From: Discostella pseudostelligera
Lineage: Eukaryota; Bacillariophyta; Thalassiosirophyceae; Thalassiosirales; Thalassiosiraceae
Assembly (NCBI GenBank): GCA_036940085.1
Contig: JALLBK010000090.1
Span: 1 to 24,657, forward strand
Length of the DNA: 24,657 nucleotides
Reading direction: 5' to 3'
Shown here: piece by piece, positions 1-10,368 of the stretch
Numbering within the stretch: position 1 is the first letter of the stretch
How the letters are laid out: the number at the start of each line of letters is the position of its first letter
The notes under the pieces: model-generated
Seen by the model: only the letters and a program-made list of their open reading frames with translations
The model's database searches: none
What the model was told of the DNA's origin: nothing
Made by a program: the position numbers and the translations under genes

Positions 1-47
1 TCGTTGCGGCGAAATCTTTGGGTGAGAAAATAGCCTTCATAAATCAA

Positions 48-81
48 AAGTATTAATTATAGTATTCCAATTAATATACTT
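48..81. repeat. AT-rich imperfect inverted repeat at the 3' end of the recombinase gene
   Basis: AAGTATTAATT (48-58) faces AATTAATATACTT (69-81), pairing with a 2-nt bulge and overlapping the stop codon at 80-82. It could form a hairpin at the 3' end of the recombinase transcript. Function is unknown and AT-rich pairing of this size may be chance. Confidence 0.4.
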
Positions 82-2611
82 AATCCTCCACCCGCTTCAA
101 TCTCTCCAAAGCTTCTAATGATATCAGGCGTATCTTGTTTGGTCTTTCTCTTGACTTCTTTGCTGCCTTGATACGCTTCTTGTATGTCCTTATACGGGCT
201 CCCATGCCAGCAATGGTCGGTTCTGGTCGCCGCTTCCCAGCCGGTGGCACAATTACATTCAGTTCATCCTCACATGCTTTCACTATTGCATTAGCCGCGT
301 CATTGATCTCGATATTATCTGAGGAGCGAGTGGCATTCCGTAGTATCTCGATGTTGTTTTTAATTCCCTCATCGATCATTCCGACATAATCTGCCAGTTG
401 CAAGCAATTTACCAACAATGATTGTTCTGAAACTAAATTATTTGGAATGGATGCCGCTTCTAACTTAGTATGCATTCGTAGCGCCCCATGCTGACACAGA
501 TAGACAAGAGCATCTGAAAACATTTGATTTTTCATGGAATCCGAAGCACCACTTGCCACTTGAGCTCCATTATGACCAAAATGCAGGATGCGACGAGAGT
601 CTCTGTTTGCAACCGATGACTGAGTAGTGCTAGTAACATTAACCGATTGCATTGTAGGGACATCCGCAACTGTGGGGGGGGTTGTGTTGATTTGGTTGCC
701 AGCAGGAGTAGTATCTTCTGCGTCTCGACCTCCATCATCTTCTGCATTTTGACCCTCATCATGAACAGGAGATTGCTCAGAGCTTCCGCGTCGCCGTCTC
801 TTTCTTCTCCGACACCTTCCACCCGGGGGTGTTGACATCAGTTGTTGCGTATGAAATGATTCATTGTCATACATCTGGTTCAACTTGTCTCGGAGCTCCT
901 CATTTCGGAGATGGAGTGAACTAATAATGGATTTGTCCTCTGCATGTTGTCGTAGCAGGCCATCAAACTGCGCACTCATGCTTTCGACTTTGCTTGCCAG
1001 AGCTTTGTTCGTCTCAGAGATAGACTTGACACTCTCAGCCAATGATGCCACTAATGCATATACTTCCTTTCCGGGTTCGTCCATCACAGATATGCTGGCA
1101 ATCCTTGACCTATTAAGAAAATCACTTGAAATAGTTTGTGCCCACCGCTGAAGGATTTGATGAGTTGGAAGGTCAGTAGTAGTGGAGCAGGTGATACCAA
1201 CATTTATCGCATGATCCAACAAGATACTACACACCCGATTGCATGCCCCGCAATCATTCTCTAACTGAGGGTAGTGCATTATCAACGATGCAGCAAAGGT
1301 CTCCATCACTGGGTACAACTCATTGCCCTTTGTAAACTTTGGGATATTGCACTGAAACATGGCAGTCATTAATTTCAATGCCGACTCCTTGTCAGGACCA
1401 AGGCTGTCAAGACTTGGGATGACTATTGGCGTGAATAAATTCTTCTTCTTATGAAGAGCATTGATGGCAGGAACCCCTCTTCCAACATCGTCCGCATCGA
1501 GGTATGAATCAGCAGTAGTCTGTGTAGAATGACCACTAAGTGCACAGAGGTGGAAGATTGTCATGTGTGGATGCTTTGAACATTGGCTAATGCCTGCTTG
1601 GCGGAGAGATTTGGCAGAGAATTGACCACTCACATCTTTAGGTAGTACCGACCGAATAACATTTGTAATCTTTTCTGAACAGTACTCATCAGTCTTTCCA
1701 TGAAGAAGTGGAAAGACAGCAAGCATAAGACCAGCATCAATGGCTTGGGGGGTGCGGTAGAGCCCCTTCTCACACATACAGTACATTCCCATTGAGAGGT
1801 ACCAGTCGGCATACCAATGCTCATCAGAAACTCGAGGTATAGCATATCCTTGGATTGTTTTTTTCTCCTTCCACGGAGTGTTGGTGACATTCCATAAATA
1901 ATCAAATGACCAGTCGCGAAAAGTTTGTGACTTTGCCTCCCCCCCCCTTCCAATTGCATCCGCCACAGAATGTATTATTGCTAACATCTGCAAATTGTTG
2001 TTTGTATTCACTGCTCCCTTAACAAGGCTAATAGCGATATGCTTCTGATCGCAGATACGTAGTGGCTCAGTACCATTGTTGTCATCAAGTCCTAAATCTT
2101 GGTACAATGGCTTGATGTCATTTACTCCAAACACTCCATCCCCCTGATATTGCAACATAAAATTTCGGGCGCTCTTCATAAACAAAGGACTAAGCTCTGT
2201 CCACCATTGTGGAACAGCATCTTGACGATTGCGGGGGAGGTATTTCCAATCTGGGTGGTTTGGGTAGACCTTACGAAAATATTTGATGTGCTTCCCAATG
2301 TATTTTACCAGTGTTATTGGTTGTAGGAGTCTGTTGCACTTAGTTCCGGACTTTGTTGACTTTCGGTTTAGATTTTCATCGAAGGAGAGGGGGATTGGTC
2401 TTGATGAGGCCCACCGACACAATTCCATGATGAGACTCTCTGCTCCATCACCTTCAAGTTCGTCTCGAGTGACATCTTCGGGGCTTGCATATGCTTTACG
2501 AAACGCCACCCACAAATTTAATGCTGATGTGTCACCTGCCAGCGTACTACGAGCCACACCAAGGGGGGCAGGGCATTGGGTATGGTGATCACTGCGGTTG
2601 ATGGTGGCCAT
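80..2611 (-). CDS. Crypton-like tyrosine recombinase, 843 aa
   Basis: Predicted tyrosine recombinase, a DNA cut-and-join enzyme acting in the nucleus. Seen: a complete catalytic set with family spacing, R222 (GRGGE, followed by FRDWSFD), K334-S-L-R337 in the HxxR position, H361 (SGHST) and nucleophile Y370 (DSYLD). The R337-H361-Y370 spacing (24 and 9 residues) is almost that of XerD/Cre-type enzymes. A predicted coiled coil follows at about 515-580, then a basic cluster at 600-608 (probable NLS), an acidic/Thr-rich linker, and a helical basic tail to 843. The start at 2611 has a strong context (AACCATGG); an in-frame ATG at 2734 would only add a low-complexity leader. No reverse transcriptase is nearby, which argues against a DIRS element and for a Crypton; Cryptons are known from stramenopiles. 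The frame is uninterrupted over 2.5 kb, suggesting a recent or active copy, or a domesticated gene. The recombinase call is firm; the Crypton label is an inference. Confidence 0.8.
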   Translation of the reverse strand: MATINRSDHHTQCPAPLGVARSTLAGDTSALNLWVAFRKAYASPEDVTRDELEGDGAESLIMELCRWASSRPIPLSFDENLNRKSTKSGTKCNRLLQPITLVKYIGKHIKYFRKVYPNHPDWKYLPRNRQDAVPQWWTELSPLFMKSARNFMLQYQGDGVFGVNDIKPLYQDLGLDDNNGTEPLRICDQKHIAISLVKGAVNTNNNLQMLAIIHSVADAIGRGGEAKSQTFRDWSFDYLWNVTNTPWKEKKTIQGYAIPRVSDEHWYADWYLSMGMYCMCEKGLYRTPQAIDAGLMLAVFPLLHGKTDEYCSEKITNVIRSVLPKDVSGQFSAKSLRQAGISQCSKHPHMTIFHLCALSGHSTQTTADSYLDADDVGRGVPAINALHKKKNLFTPIVIPSLDSLGPDKESALKLMTAMFQCNIPKFTKGNELYPVMETFAASLIMHYPQLENDCGACNRVCSILLDHAINVGITCSTTTDLPTHQILQRWAQTISSDFLNRSRIASISVMDEPGKEVYALVASLAESVKSISETNKALASKVESMSAQFDGLLRQHAEDKSIISSLHLRNEELRDKLNQMYDNESFHTQQLMSTPPGGRCRRRKRRRRGSSEQSPVHDEGQNAEDDGGRDAEDTTPAGNQINTTPPTVADVPTMQSVNVTSTTQSSVANRDSRRILHFGHNGAQVASGASDSMKNQMFSDALVYLCQHGALRMHTKLEAASIPNNLVSEQSLLVNCLQLADYVGMIDEGIKNNIEILRNATRSSDNIEINDAANAIVKACEDELNVIVPPAGKRRPEPTIAGMGARIRTYKKRIKAAKKSRERPNKIRLISLEALERLKRVED

Positions 2612-3050
2612 GGTTGATTGTAGAATGATTTTGATGGTATGATATCTAGTGTTCTGGTAATGGTGAGACGGTGCAGGGTGCAGGGTGTGGTGACAAAAGA
2701 GGGGACGAAAGAGGGGAAGGAATCCAGGGCCCAAACGAAAATTGAAAGTCGTACTGATTCCTCCGGTGACGCGTTCGTGTGCCCACTTTCGTGCGGCAAA
2801 TTCGCCGCTGAAGCGGCCGCAGCGGCGAAATTCGCCACTTCGTGGCGAATTTTGCCTTTTTTCCGCCTCGCTCGCTTATCGATGCCTTTTGCCTTTTGTT
2901 ATTGTATGGTTGGATGTTTGATAGATTTATTGCTGGGGTTGGACATTACTCCTATTTTCGAGTACGATATCGTAGGTCGTAGGTGGGTGGCCGACAACCT
3001 CCGACAACATACGATACTGCTTTATCCTTTCCTCTATCTGCTTCGGTTCC
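2612..3050. promoter_or_regulatory. Intergenic region between divergent recombinase and plastid-protein genes
   Basis: This 439-bp region separates two genes read outward from it. It contains a short GGTGCAG tandem near 2672-2685, the hairpin pair at 2801-2852, and near 2968-3010 doubled CGTAGGT and CGACAAC motifs bounded by ATCGTA...TACGAT. No convincing TATA box or coding sequence was seen. Promoter function is inferred from gene orientation only. Confidence 0.4.
2801..2852. repeat. Two adjacent GC-rich hairpins upstream of the recombinase
   Basis: Hairpin 1: TTCGCCGCT (2801-2809) pairs with AGCGGCGAA (2821-2829), a 9-bp stem whose loop contains GCGGCCGC. Hairpin 2: AAATTCGCCAC (2828-2838) pairs with GTGGCGAATTT (2842-2852), a perfect 11-bp stem with a 3-nt loop. 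The arms overlap at 2828-2829, so only one can form fully. Both arms share the core TTCGCC/GGCGAA. They lie about 190-240 bp upstream of the recombinase ATG and 200-250 bp upstream of the divergent plastid-protein gene, so they may be control sites for either, or the end of the element. Confidence 0.6.
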
Positions 3051-3812
3051 ATGAAATTATTATACGTCGTGACCACAATCTTCTGTGGAGGTGTTGCGTC
3101 GACGGCGTCGACGGCGTCGACAACACATGCCTTCCAGCCAGCGCCACCATTACCATTAGCCGCCGCCGCGTCACCATCGAGAAGTAGTAATAGTCGACGC
3201 AGCAGTAGTGCCCGATGGCCGATTCCTCCACGGTTACTACTACTAAGTCAATATGCTATGGGATTTGACGTTGATGATTTGCAATCTCCAGCATCGTCAC
3301 CAACAGCAACATCATCGTCATCATCATTTCAATTATCAGACAATAAAATCGATTTCCAATCATTATTCGTAATGGATGTCGTTCTCTTCCAGCGGCGCGT
3401 CATAATCGAAATTGACAGCAGCAACAGCGTATTATTAGAACTGGGCGCCGTCCAAGAAAATGGCAATGTGGCTCCACTCTCGACATGGACACTGGAATCG
3501 GCCTTCACTACATCCGCCAACAACGAAATGCTACAATTTGTTGTCGATGAGAATGATATCTTCCCCGGTCTATCCTCGCAAGAAATACAGGTGCGAATGG
3601 TATTAGATGGATCGGTAATTAGTTATGGATCGCGGCAGGTAGGGGGTGGGAAAGGACCGGGTAATCCCCATGGCGAGGAGAGTGAATTGATTTATTATAT
3701 TGATAGAAATGTCGTGGAGGGGGGATATTATTATGCAAGAACAAATAATGATGATGTCGTGGAGTTATCGGTGGACATTGTCGTGAATCCAAAGTTGGAA
3801 CATTTGTGGTAA
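3051..3812 (+). CDS. Plastid-targeted protein of unknown function, 253 aa
   Basis: Not recognised as a known family. Seen: an N-terminal hydrophobic signal peptide (residues 3-16), then TTHA|FQPAPP with a probable cleavage A27|F28. This matches the diatom ASAFAP rule in which an aromatic residue follows the signal peptidase site, and it is followed by a Ser/Arg-rich, acid-poor stretch (about 42-66) typical of a transit peptide. The mature part (about 100-253) looks globular and beta-rich, with a Gly-rich GGGKGPGNPHGEE loop near 200 and alternating hydrophobics at the C-terminus (VELSVDIVV). It is predicted to act in the plastid stroma or at the thylakoid. Single exon; the start at 3051 sets up the signal peptide directly. 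It is convergent with the ARM-like gene. A 9-bp GCGTCGACG tandem (about 3098-3122) lies within the signal-peptide codons. Confidence 0.7.
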   Translation: MKLLYVVTTIFCGGVASTASTASTTHAFQPAPPLPLAAAASPSRSSNSRRSSSARWPIPPRLLLLSQYAMGFDVDDLQSPASSPTATSSSSSFQLSDNKIDFQSLFVMDVVLFQRRVIIEIDSSNSVLLELGAVQENGNVAPLSTWTLESAFTTSANNEMLQFVVDENDIFPGLSSQEIQVRMVLDGSVISYGSRQVGGGKGPGNPHGEESELIYYIDRNVVEGGYYYARTNNDDVVELSVDIVVNPKLEHLW

Positions 3813-4177
3813 AAAGCAGCGCAACTACAATCCTACTTCACAGATTTCATTGCTACTGATCTTCTTCGGCTTCGGTTTTCACGGTGAGAACTTGTACATG
3901 CGTTACGATGATGACGATGGAGATGTAATTTGGACTTCATCAGCTGTACACGAAGAAGTCCAATATCCCTATCAGATCATCAAAAGGTGGAGTCTCTACT
4001 ACAGATGTGCGCACATCGAAGACCGAATATTGAATATGGCTCATTATCATCGATTCGCCCTGGATGTTGACATAAATTGATCCTGCCAATGCGGAGAGTA
4101 CCCTAATGGAATACGATATGTCCAAATAATATGCGAGAAGCATGAGCTGCGGGCATCAGTATCAACACTAGTTCACA
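3813..4177. other. Intergenic region between convergent genes
   Basis: About 365 bp between the stop codons of two convergent genes. Short open frames are present on both strands, but none shows domains, plausible composition or splice context. Expected to hold both 3' ends; nothing specific was found. Confidence 0.5.
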
Positions 4178-7100
4178 TCATACGCATACACAGACACACA
4201 CACACACCTTTCTTGGAGGAGAATATGGCTCAGACCGTTCCATTGTATTATTCGCGACAACCGCCTGCGGTGGTGATGCCCGTGCATCCATTATCTCCGC
4301 TTCAGAAAATATATCCACGGGCAAGTTACCCCTGTCATCTTCCCACTTCCAAATGTATCCATAGAACGTGTCACCTTCATCAGCGTAGTGTGTTATGGTG
4401 TTGGCCAAGGCAATAGAATCTATTGGGGTGGTTGTCTTTGGCTTGGATGGATTACACGCGAGTTCTTCTGCGGCCATTAATGCATTCGAGAATATCTTGC
4501 AACCACTTCCATTCTTTTCGTGCCGAGAAACCGCCCGATCGAATATATACTGCGTGGGAATTGCACCTTTTGTTCGCACTTTGTCGTCTCCCGACGTGTT
4601 ATTAATTGCCAAGAGTAACTTAGAATCGAGATCGAAGTCTGACTTTGAAGGAAACTTTTTCCCGGCGTAGGTCTAGAGAACGCAATGATGAAGAAGTTAA
4701 GTTACGTGAGTCTCAATAAATAGCATTCAAATGCAACATATGTTGGTCAAACTCACCAAGTCTGCAACGGAGCCAGCAAATCGAAGATAATCGAGCCGGA
4801 ACAAAAGCTGGTTTGCGGCGTATCGACTTCTTGCGGTCATTCCATCCTTCTTCAAATACGACAAAAGCACCTTCGTCACGATCTCCTTTGCGTCCCATCG
4901 TCCGCTTTTTCCAAAACCTGCAGGAAGAAACGTGCTCCGACCCAATGGACAAGCGAAGCCAATTGTTGCATCATCCCATCCGTACAAGGACATGCTGCAT
5001 ATGGAAACTAAAGCGTGCTCGACTGCCTCGGCATCTACGGCCTCCATTATTTCCCCATCCGATATTGAGTAACGGCCAACAGCTTTGAGCAAGAGTGTAT
5101 TCAATCGACGGCCATTATTCCCCGTGGATGCTGCGAACACTTGTCGATTTTTGGGTTCAGATAGAATACATCGGATGGCGTGCAAAACACCCTTGAGAGT
5201 GAATGTGGCGGCTGAGTATCCTCCATCCTTTCCACGACCATGTAGACTATACGATAACAATTCCACAAGAGCATGGGTCTCGTGATCTGCTAGGGTTGTG
5301 GGTGATTCAAATTTGCATTCAGTATTATCAGAAGTCTGGACGACGTTGCACAGTGCTATTCGCTGCGAGTGTCAATGAAAGAGAGTTCCGATACGATGAG
5401 AATTCCGCAACCGTGCCATGGTTAAAGACATGCTCGAATGTGGACTCACCGCCTTCAAACACTGCAAACGCAACTGAGACAATGACTCCAACTCCTCATC
5501 GTCCTTACTCTTTAGCAACCTATCTCCGATTGCCTTTTTTCCATACGTCAAAATGTTCGTCAAAACTTCAACGCATCCATAGTCCTCTCGCAACTCCTTC
5601 CGTACCTGCGGGACACTTGACATGTGCATCAAAATATACAGTGCCGAATCTTGGGCTGAATTTGATTGCCAGTTGTACGAAATATCATTCTCTACGCATG
5701 AAACGACTTCGGTGTTGCAATGTGTGTCGTTATGGGTGAGAAACCGCAGAAGAAAGGGCAGGATGCCCGCGTCAATTATTGTGTGTGCAGCAATGGCGGA
5801 AGCATCCATATTGTGAGTCATAAAGCCAAGGTCTTTTAATAACGTCCCATCCTCCTCATCATTGGTGGGCAATGTATCTGTCAACGATATTCTATCACCG
5901 ATGACATTTGACGGAGACACCTTGCTAGGCCGCAAGAGGTTCTTGAGCGCGGCCAAACACCATCTCGCCGTTTCAGGAAATGCACAGTTGTCACTTCCCA
6001 TTAATGTCGCTAGACCTTCTTCTTCCGTTGTAGCAGTATTCGTTCGGCAAACAATTTTCAATCGAATGTTCAATTTATTCTCCATCAATGAGAACAAAAG
6101 CACGAGCAGCTTACTCGGTGGGTGTGGAGTCTCATCCGGTGCAATAAGTGGGATCGGTCCAAGAGCGACTAGTTGGTCGGTAGAAAGTGATGCCAACTAT
6201 GGATAGGGAGTTATTGTCATATAATTTGGTATGTTGTGAAATTCAGAAGTGAATATGAGTGTGCACATCGCTATTGCAATGATGCGAAAACAGTGAAGGA
6301 AATAGCAACTTACCAATAAGACGTACCCCAAACTCTGCACTAATTGCACCTCTTTCTCATTCCAATCTTCACTGCCGCCACCACCACCATGGCAACTTCT
6401 AGTCGTTGTAACACCACTAGTTCCCATCGTTAACAAATCGCGATTCAACTCCAAATCACCGAACGTCAAATTGACAATGATGATTACCAGCAAATGACAT
6501 CCAGGATCCTCGCACAGCATCCGTGATAAAGTTTTGGCGCCACCGTGTTGCAATGCAATGGCACGCTTATTTTGCATAGGTATGGAGAGGTTGTTGAGCA
6601 CGAGCAGTGTGAGATATTGCTCGGAGGAGTTTTGTGGACATCGTTGTAAAAAGGATAACAGGGCTGGAATGAGAGATGTAGAAGATGCAGTGGGTGTTGT
6701 GTTCATATTGCCATTGTTGTTTTTGTCGTGAATGCTACCATTGACCATGTCCACACGCTGCTGTTGCTGTTGTTTGAGAGTATCACTACTCGACGACGCA
6801 TCCACCTCACTCAATGTGAACAAGCAGCTCAATGATCTCGCTGACAGTTCCGCGGATGTGTCCGGTGATAGTGATGGAGATAATGCCGCGATGTAGTGCG
6901 GTAAATGTTCCATGGAGGCGTGCTCAGTGAATGTGGCCTGTTGTTCGTCGGTAGGAGCATCGAAGACTGAAATATTGTTGGCGTTGTTGGCGCTCTCGTT
7001 GTTGGAATGGCTATCGATGTCATGATTGATTTTTTTGTCCTTGTTGTCTGATCCTCGACGACTATCTGCAACTGTAGAATCGACCTTTACTGACGTAGGA

Positions 7101-7657
7101 ATTGTCCGCGACAGTTGCTCCAGCCGCTGCCTCTGTAGTTGCTGGCGCTTGAGTATGAATTCACAAGGAGAACCAAGACTATCCTGATCATTTGTGTCCT
7201 CGTCCTCCTCCTTGTCCAAATCCAAATCGCTGTACTGTTGCAGCTGATGCCAAATCTGTTTGAGCCGCTCCTCCTCGTCGTCCTTGGGCGTGGGTGGCAA
7301 AGGGGGCAGAGGGTCGAGAATATCTCGACTAGGGGTGGAAATGGAGCGAGGGATATCTCCTAGATCTTCCTCGTCGTCCTTATCCTCGTCTACTTCATAG
7401 TCGTCATATTTCACATCCTGTATTACCGTGGTCGGATCACCAGACGCTGACTGTTGTCGCTGCTTCTGCTGCTGTTGCTTATTATTATTGCTGTTCCGTT
7501 TCAAGATATATAATGGAAATTTCTTCTTCGTCCCCACCTTCTTGTGAGTTGGGACGCTGCTTTCGTTGTCATCATCGGCTGTCTCAAATATCATATTGGG
7601 AGGAGAAGGAGGTGGACGAGCATCGTTGTTGCTTTTCTTCGTTTTGAAGAGACCCAT
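4178..7657 (-). CDS. Armadillo/HEAT-like repeat protein, four exons, 1054 aa
   Basis: Spliced model, exons in order: 7657-6314, 6196-5450, 5335-4757, 4672-4178. Introns of 117, 114 and 84 bp are all phase 0, with GTAAGT/GTGAGT/GTGAGT donors and TAG/CAG/TAG acceptors. The start MGLFKTKK gives a possible N-myristoylation context (G2, T6) plus basic residues, hinting at membrane association. Residues 60-320 are low complexity: polyglutamine, acidic runs and proline. From about 325 a run of helical Leu-rich repeats begins (LLVLNNLS...NKRAIALQHGGAKTL) and continues through exons 2 and 3 (ALYILMHMS, VEVLTNIL), resembling armadillo repeats. Such proteins usually act as protein-binding scaffolds; no partner is evident. 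The C-terminus reads through a (CA)n microsatellite as Val-Cys repeats, so either the end is unusual or a further exon was missed. Exon structure is well supported; function is not. Confidence 0.72.
4194..4207. repeat. (CA)n microsatellite inside or at the end of a coding exon
   Basis: A run of CA dinucleotides. In the frame of the ARM-like gene on the minus strand it encodes alternating Val and Cys just before the stop at 4178. The bases GGTGTG at its gene-proximal edge could also serve as a splice donor that removes the tract. Confidence 0.7.
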
Positions 7658-7965
7658 GATAGGTGGATGAAAGAGCACTCGAGTTCAACAACTTTAAGAT
7701 AATCTTATTCTCGCTCTTGCTCTCATTGCGTTCAATTCGCAACCAGCATCATGAATGGTATGATTATCATTTGATATTGATGTGTCTACCTATTATTTCA
7801 TAGGAATAGATGGTATCGAGTTGGAGGTAAATCCACATTGCGCAGCTTTCTCGTGTCAAAAATTTGAATTTTGACGTATGTAGTTCAGTACCAGAGGTGA
7901 GGGAAGTGGTTTCTGGATTTATTGGGCTAAAAGTTTCACCGGTTTGGATTTATTTTGGACAGTTC
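7658..7965. promoter_or_regulatory. Divergent promoter of the ARM-like and PHD genes
   Basis: 308 bp lie between the two start codons, which point outward, so the two genes probably share a bidirectional control region. The part near 7700-7740 is pyrimidine-rich (CTCGCTCTTGCTCTC). No TATA box or repeated operator was recognised. In-frame codons run back from the PHD start to 7864 but include no ATG. Confidence 0.5.
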
Positions 7966-10213
7966 ATGGATGCAAACAAAGAGCTGCAGCAGGCTGCAGC
8001 TCTGGCAACGCAAGCCGCTAACCAAAAAGCAGCCAGCCAACGCTGGGCCAACGCAACAATCAACAACAAAGAATTGTGGGTTGGTTGATGGTGATGATAT
8101 TATTATGACAAAACGATAACGACGACAACGATACAGATCTCTCGCTTCATCTTCAGCATGTCAACCGTAAATAATCGTGACAGTGATGACAGCAGTCATT
8201 TCTCGGTGGGGCCCGATACCCCAAACAGCGGTGGAAACTTGAGTAGTAATACCGGTAGCAGTTTTACCGGACAGTCGGCGGTGGTCGACGACGACGACGC
8301 CGATGGGCACTTGGATGAATGTTTCATTTGCGGCGACGGGGGAGGTGAGTAATCGTCGTCGGTTGCTTCGTTGTTTTAGAGTATTCATTATATACTTCGG
8401 GCTCACCGCGTAAATGTCGGAATCTACCACCACCACCCCAGAACTCATCATCTGCGATGCACCGGGATGTGAAAAGGCTTATCACGCAGAGTGCGTCAAT
8501 GTGGACATCAATACATTACCGCTAGCTTGGTTTTGTCCCGACTGTTGCACGCATCCTTCTAATAAATCTACAACGATACCAACTGTAGTAGATGATGACA
8601 ATGCTGTAACATGCACTAATACCATCTCAAATCCAGTGGCTGACATTGCAAATGATAAGGATATAGCACCGAGAACACCTACAAAGCCATCGCGAACTGC
8701 AAACAAAAACTTGAGCAACAGAGACAGAATCATTCGTTCGCCTACTATTTCTTCTTCAGCCAAACCATCGTTTACTCCATCTTCTTTTCGAATGGTAACA
8801 GTTCCCAAGGGGGTGAATCCAGGCGATGAATTCCACGTCATTATATCCTCGGAAGCGGAGGATAATACTCAGAAGGAAGTCGTGATAGGGGTCATATGCC
8901 CCAGGGGAGTCCGTGCAGGGGACAGTATCACCGTTTTGGAACCCGGTAATATCCACCCGCTAGTGTCCCCAGAGGAAATTGTCAAGATAAACCGGAGGCT
9001 ATTCGCCCGCGATGATGGTCGTAGTGGGATTGATGAGGGGCCATCTACACCAACATGCCACGATGAGGAGGAGGAAGAAGGGCTCCTGGCCATGATGGAC
9101 TCGGCCATCATCGATGCATTTTGGGAGGTATTGTGGCCATTTTTTAAGTTGCAGGGGTGGTCATGCGATCGTCAGCTGCATTACGACTTTGGTGCAGTGA
9201 AGTTCTCCCCACCGACGTCCATTCTGAAAGCGTCAAATACAGAAGAGAGAGAAACCTTTCAGTACTTTCATTCGCTCCGTGGCATCCGGACATACATTTC
9301 AGGAGATGACAAGTATTCCAAGGCATTGGATGATTTTGATATGGCAATTGTCAGAAGGAAGAAAGCTGTGATGGCGCGGTTTCAGCAGCAGCAACAACGA
9401 CGACAAAGTCATCGGACACCAGATGCATGGAAATGTTTGAGAAATAGAAAGCACATTCGATTAGGGAAGGACTATCAAGTTAATCGGCCATTGTCACGGG
9501 CGGGGACAAATGTACCTGGAGAGGGAGCGAGGTATACGTGAGTTCTCGTGAGTTTGATGGGAAATTACTTGCTCTGTTCTCATCAATTTGTTTGCACGTC
9601 TTTCTTAACCACTCTCTCTCTCTCTCTCTCAGAGGAGAACAAATCTGGAATAAAACAACTTCGAAGCCACCAACTCTGACGCCTTCCATTTGGTACGAGT
9701 GGACCGAAGATCCCAATCTCCTCAACCAATTTCACACAGCAATAATGGAATCGAAGAAGCAAATAAATCTTCTGGCGTTAGCCATCAGTAAACCAGTGAA
9801 CTTTTGTTTGTGGTATTATTATCATGAGTACAAGACGTCGAAAAATAAGAAGCTGTACGAAGCGCTAAAGAAAATGATGATCGATGAGATGTCGACGCAA
9901 AATTCCAACGAATGTGCCATCTGCAATGGGGGTGGCGAAATTCTGTGCTGTGATACGTGTCCCGAGGCAGTGAGTTTGCTGTTTAATTGTTCGGGTTGTT
10001 TCAATCATTGTCACTGGAAATTCACATATATGTTTGTTTCCCTTGCTATTTTACGACAACCTCGTTCAGTTTCACCTGGCCTGCCTAGGGTTGATCCCGT
10101 CCGACATTGATGGTGTCGAGAACTGGAGCTGTCCGACGTGTAAGGAAAAGTGGAAACTTCAGCTCAGTCCTTGCCGCTCGCCTAAGAAAAAGCGTCGCAG
10201 AGAAGAAGAATAA
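7966..10213 (+). CDS. Double PHD-finger chromatin protein with SANT-like segment, five exons, 624 aa
   Basis: Spliced model: 7966-8075, 8157-8344, 8442-9537, 9633-9969, 10070-10213. Introns are 81-100 bp with consistent phases (2, 1, 2, 0) and donors GTGGGT or GTGAGT; the third has a (CT)n tract before CAG. PHD1 at 92-134 has C92, C95, C104, C109, H114, C117, C131, C134. Residues 216-268 hold two VPxGVxPGD-type half-repeats (VPKGVNPGDEF, CPRGVRAGD). At about 300-365 is a WEVLWPFF...GW block ending in YFHSLRGIRTYI, a pattern seen in stramenopile nuclear proteins. About 490-545 ends in CLWYYYHEYK, like the SANT helix of ELM2-SANT proteins. PHD2 at 559-601 is [22 protein letters not shown]...WSCPTC, split by the last intron. 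PKKKRRR near 616 is an NLS. Predicted role: a nuclear reader of histone H3 tails, possibly in a deacetylase or remodelling complex. PHD calls are firm; the SANT call is inferred. Confidence 0.85.
9612..9630. repeat. (CT)n tract forming an intron polypyrimidine tract
   Basis: A run of CT dinucleotides directly before the CAG acceptor (exon begins 9633) of the third intron of the PHD gene. It most likely serves as the polypyrimidine tract, and length variation here could affect splicing. Confidence 0.7.
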
Positions 10214-10368
10214 CTTTCGGAGGTGGTAAAGTGCCTCGTGCACTAGTTGCTAGTTGGTTTTGCTGTTTGCTGTGCATGTTGCTTATCAATAATTGAGCAT
10301 TGGCAAATTTTCATCATATGCTTAGGATAGATGCTTCTATATTTATAGCTACTGCGAATAATTCTAAC

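Noticed and set aside
6..2831. GCGGCGAAAT at 6-15 and 2822-2831 as direct repeats bounding the recombinase element
   Set aside because: A 10-bp match 2.8 kb apart is expected many times by chance in a window of this size, and nothing extends it.
2639..3187. 182-aa plus-strand open frame spanning the spacer and the start of the plastid protein gene
   Set aside because: It overlaps the better-supported plastid-targeted frame and crosses the hairpins; composition is not protein-like.
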